DNA of 64,000 nucleotides, taken from assembly GCA_963662605.1 (NCBI GenBank), contig OY759785.1, positions 1,178,001 through 1,242,000 on the forward strand, read 5' to 3'. Source of the stretch: G963662605 sp963662605. GTDB taxonomy: Bacteria; Bacteroidota; Ignavibacteria; Ignavibacteriales; Ignavibacteriaceae. Both the position numbers and the translations under genes were made by a program. Positions 62,519 through 64,000 of this stretch are shown piece after piece; position 1 is the first letter of the stretch, and the number at the start of each line of letters is the position of its first letter. Under the pieces are notes generated by a model that did no database searches, was not told where the DNA came from, and saw only the letters and a list, made by a program, of their open reading frames with translations.

Positions 62519-64000
62519 ATGAAAAAAATATGGATTCTTGCATTTTTTCTTTTATCTGACCTTTTCGGTCAAGTCGATCCGACTCGATTTGCAAAAATCG
62601 GGTTTGCGGATCTTTACTGGTTACAGATGCGCAGCATATACAATATGAGCACAGGCTTTTGTAACTTCCAGTCAAATAGTTATTACTACCCGGCGCTAAA
62701 ATCACTCGGGTTGAATTACGTTGTAAGTATGGCTGATGTTGAGACAAATCTTAATTCAACTTACAACGACAGCATAAAAGTGATTGACATGTATTTCCGA
62801 TCATTGGTTTATTCAAATGTTCCTCGATATAATTCAGGTTATCGCTCTACCGTTTTTGCCTATTCCGATGGTAATGCTCCTGATTATTTTCCGTATAAGG
62901 CAGGTGGAATTAGTTCTGCAAATCCTGCCGATTCAGCGAATAACTTTTATTTCGGTGGCAAAATTGGGGATAATTGGTACTTCAGCCCCTATTTGCAGAC
63001 GGGAGATGCCACCATCGGCGATAGAAATTATACGGACTATGATTCTTCAGGTCACCAGATCAAAACAGTTTTTGCGGGTATAGAGGATCATGAACCGGGT
63101 TATTTACTTTGTGCAGTTATATCACCGGGCTATATGGACACATATCACGCGGGTCATGATTACTATTTAGATATTAGGACCAGAATAAATCAAATCAGCG
63201 GTCAGCAAGGTACGGATACTGTTGCAATTATATATCTCACCGAAACATCAAGCACTGGTGTTGTAGTAAGGAGAGCGAGATTGTGGGAAGGCTTACCGGA
63301 AAACGAACCGGAATTATCAGCTACCACACCTTCAAGCATGGTGATACGAGCCTCCGATTTCACTACTGGCAATAATTACCTAAACATAAAAAAATTGTTT
63401 ACCAAGGCAAAGGATACTACTTATCAGAATATTAAAATCTACTGGACAAAGAAAAGAGACATGTATATAGATAACATATCTGTATATAACAAGAACTATG
63501 ATAGCCTTTTCGTAAGCAATGCAACCACACGTGCGGCAACAGAAACGAAAATAACGAACGAACTGAACACTAATTTCGGCGCAGTAAAAACCAACCCGCT
63601 GTGGGCTCATTTATATCACGATGAGCCCGATCCGCTTGCAAACCGCTCCGTGAAAAAAATCAGCGATCTTGCCATTTCGAATTTAGGTGCGGGAAAATAT
63701 GTTAACGGCGCAAATTATATGATGAACAACATTGAACTTCATGTGGCAAATAAGCTGCGCAGAATGCCGTATGTGCTGTATGATTATTATCCACTTACCG
63801 GAAATACGGATTCATCAAGTACAGGGACCAACAATGTCCAAAACGCCTTGGATATTTTAATTAATAATTCATGGACAAGCGGAGGTACCGATTACAATTG
63901 TGGTATGCGTGCGATGATTAATCTGGCCCAGAATTATACTCCAAACGACCCATCGGATGACGTTCCTTTTTATCATACGATGCAAGTAGGCGCTGAAAAA
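62519..64000 (+). CDS. Secreted protein, partial at the window end
   Basis: At least 494 aa, open to the last base. It starts ten bases after the FG-GAP gene stop, with GAGGAGG just before the ATG (spacing unusually short). Signal peptide MKKIWILAFFLLSDLFGQ. The mature part is rich in Tyr, Asn, Ser and Asp; no domain can be named. The location suggests another T9SS cargo, but the C-terminus is outside the window. Confidence 0.8.
   Translation, partial: MKKIWILAFFLLSDLFGQVDPTRFAKIGFADLYWLQMRSIYNMSTGFCNFQSNSYYYPALKSLGLNYVVSMADVETNLNSTYNDSIKVIDMYFRSLVYSNVPRYNSGYRSTVFAYSDGNAPDYFPYKAGGISSANPADSANNFYFGGKIGDNWYFSPYLQTGDATIGDRNYTDYDSSGHQIKTVFAGIEDHEPGYLLCAVISPGYMDTYHAGHDYYLDIRTRINQISGQQGTDTVAIIYLTETSSTGVVVRRARLWEGLPENEPELSATTPSSMVIRASDFTTGNNYLNIKKLFTKAKDTTYQNIKIYWTKKRDMYIDNISVYNKNYDSLFVSNATTRAATETKITNELNTNFGAVKTNPLWAHLYHDEPDPLANRSVKKISDLAISNLGAGKYVNGANYMMNNIELHVANKLRRMPYVLYDYYPLTGNTDSSSTGTNNVQNALDILINNSWTSGGTDYNCGMRAMINLAQNYTPNDPSDDVPFYHTMQVGAEK

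Overview
The window looks like a chromosomal segment from a member of the Ignavibacteria or a close relative (Bacteroidota/Chlorobiota, FCB group). This is inferred from several things seen together: secreted proteins ending in type IX secretion (T9SS) sorting domains with NYPNPFNP and LPSG.YF motifs, an unusually short NuoG, a two-subunit 2-oxoacid:acceptor oxidoreductase, menaquinone genes, HpnC/D/E squalene genes, and frequent TTG/GTG starts. No rRNA or ribosomal marker is present to prove it.

Layout. 0-7.1 kb: a membrane-anchored unknown protein, an ABC-F ATPase, an ABC-2 exporter pair, an OmpA-family porin, tRNA-Leu(CAG), and a truncated T9SS sorting domain. 7.1-17.1 kb: a CitE-like/SGNH-like gene pair, a PL7 alginate lyase, the hpnC-hpnD-hpnE squalene operon, polA and an amino-acid permease. 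17.4-25.7 kb: a secreted EEP-family phosphoesterase, phosphofructokinase, a SET-domain protein, menD-menF, an MFS transporter and a PtsN-like EIIA. 25.9-35.6 kb: an unknown gene, lgt, rlmB, an aminotransferase, an M16 protease, nuoG-nuoH-nuoI, and an ECF sigma factor with a small membrane protein.

35.7-53 kb is mostly accessory. It holds an AT-rich orphan gene with a PD-(D/E)XK nuclease signature, a PL9 pectate lyase with four 99-residue repeats and a dockerin-like end, ComM, and a GIY-YIG nuclease bracketed by copies of a double stem-loop repeat. It also holds a YdeI-like protein, a HAD phosphatase, a lipoprotein pair and two adjacent tail-to-tail IS transposases. Two roughly 320-bp composite palindromic repeats lie at 41.4 and 52.7 kb. 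53.1-57 kb: crcB, a DUF190 gene and korAB. 57.8-64 kb: a run of secreted proteins (GLUG repeats plus T9SS domain, FG-GAP plus T9SS domain, and one gene running off the end). These are interrupted by an ORF-less group II intron that sits directly behind a terminator and by the tail of a lost T9SS gene.

How the genes fit together. nuoGHI, menD/F and korAB point to a menaquinone-linked respiratory chain and a ferredoxin-linked 2-oxoacid step. PL7 and PL9 lyases and several secreted proteins suggest polysaccharide use. The intergenic spaces are rich in palindromes of at least five distinct families, and these are the least explained content of the window. Nothing here is a complete defence island or CRISPR locus. 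The best candidates for something undescribed are the orphan nuclease-like gene (35905-37359), the GIY-YIG/repeat cluster (43401-45163) and the four-arm composite repeats.
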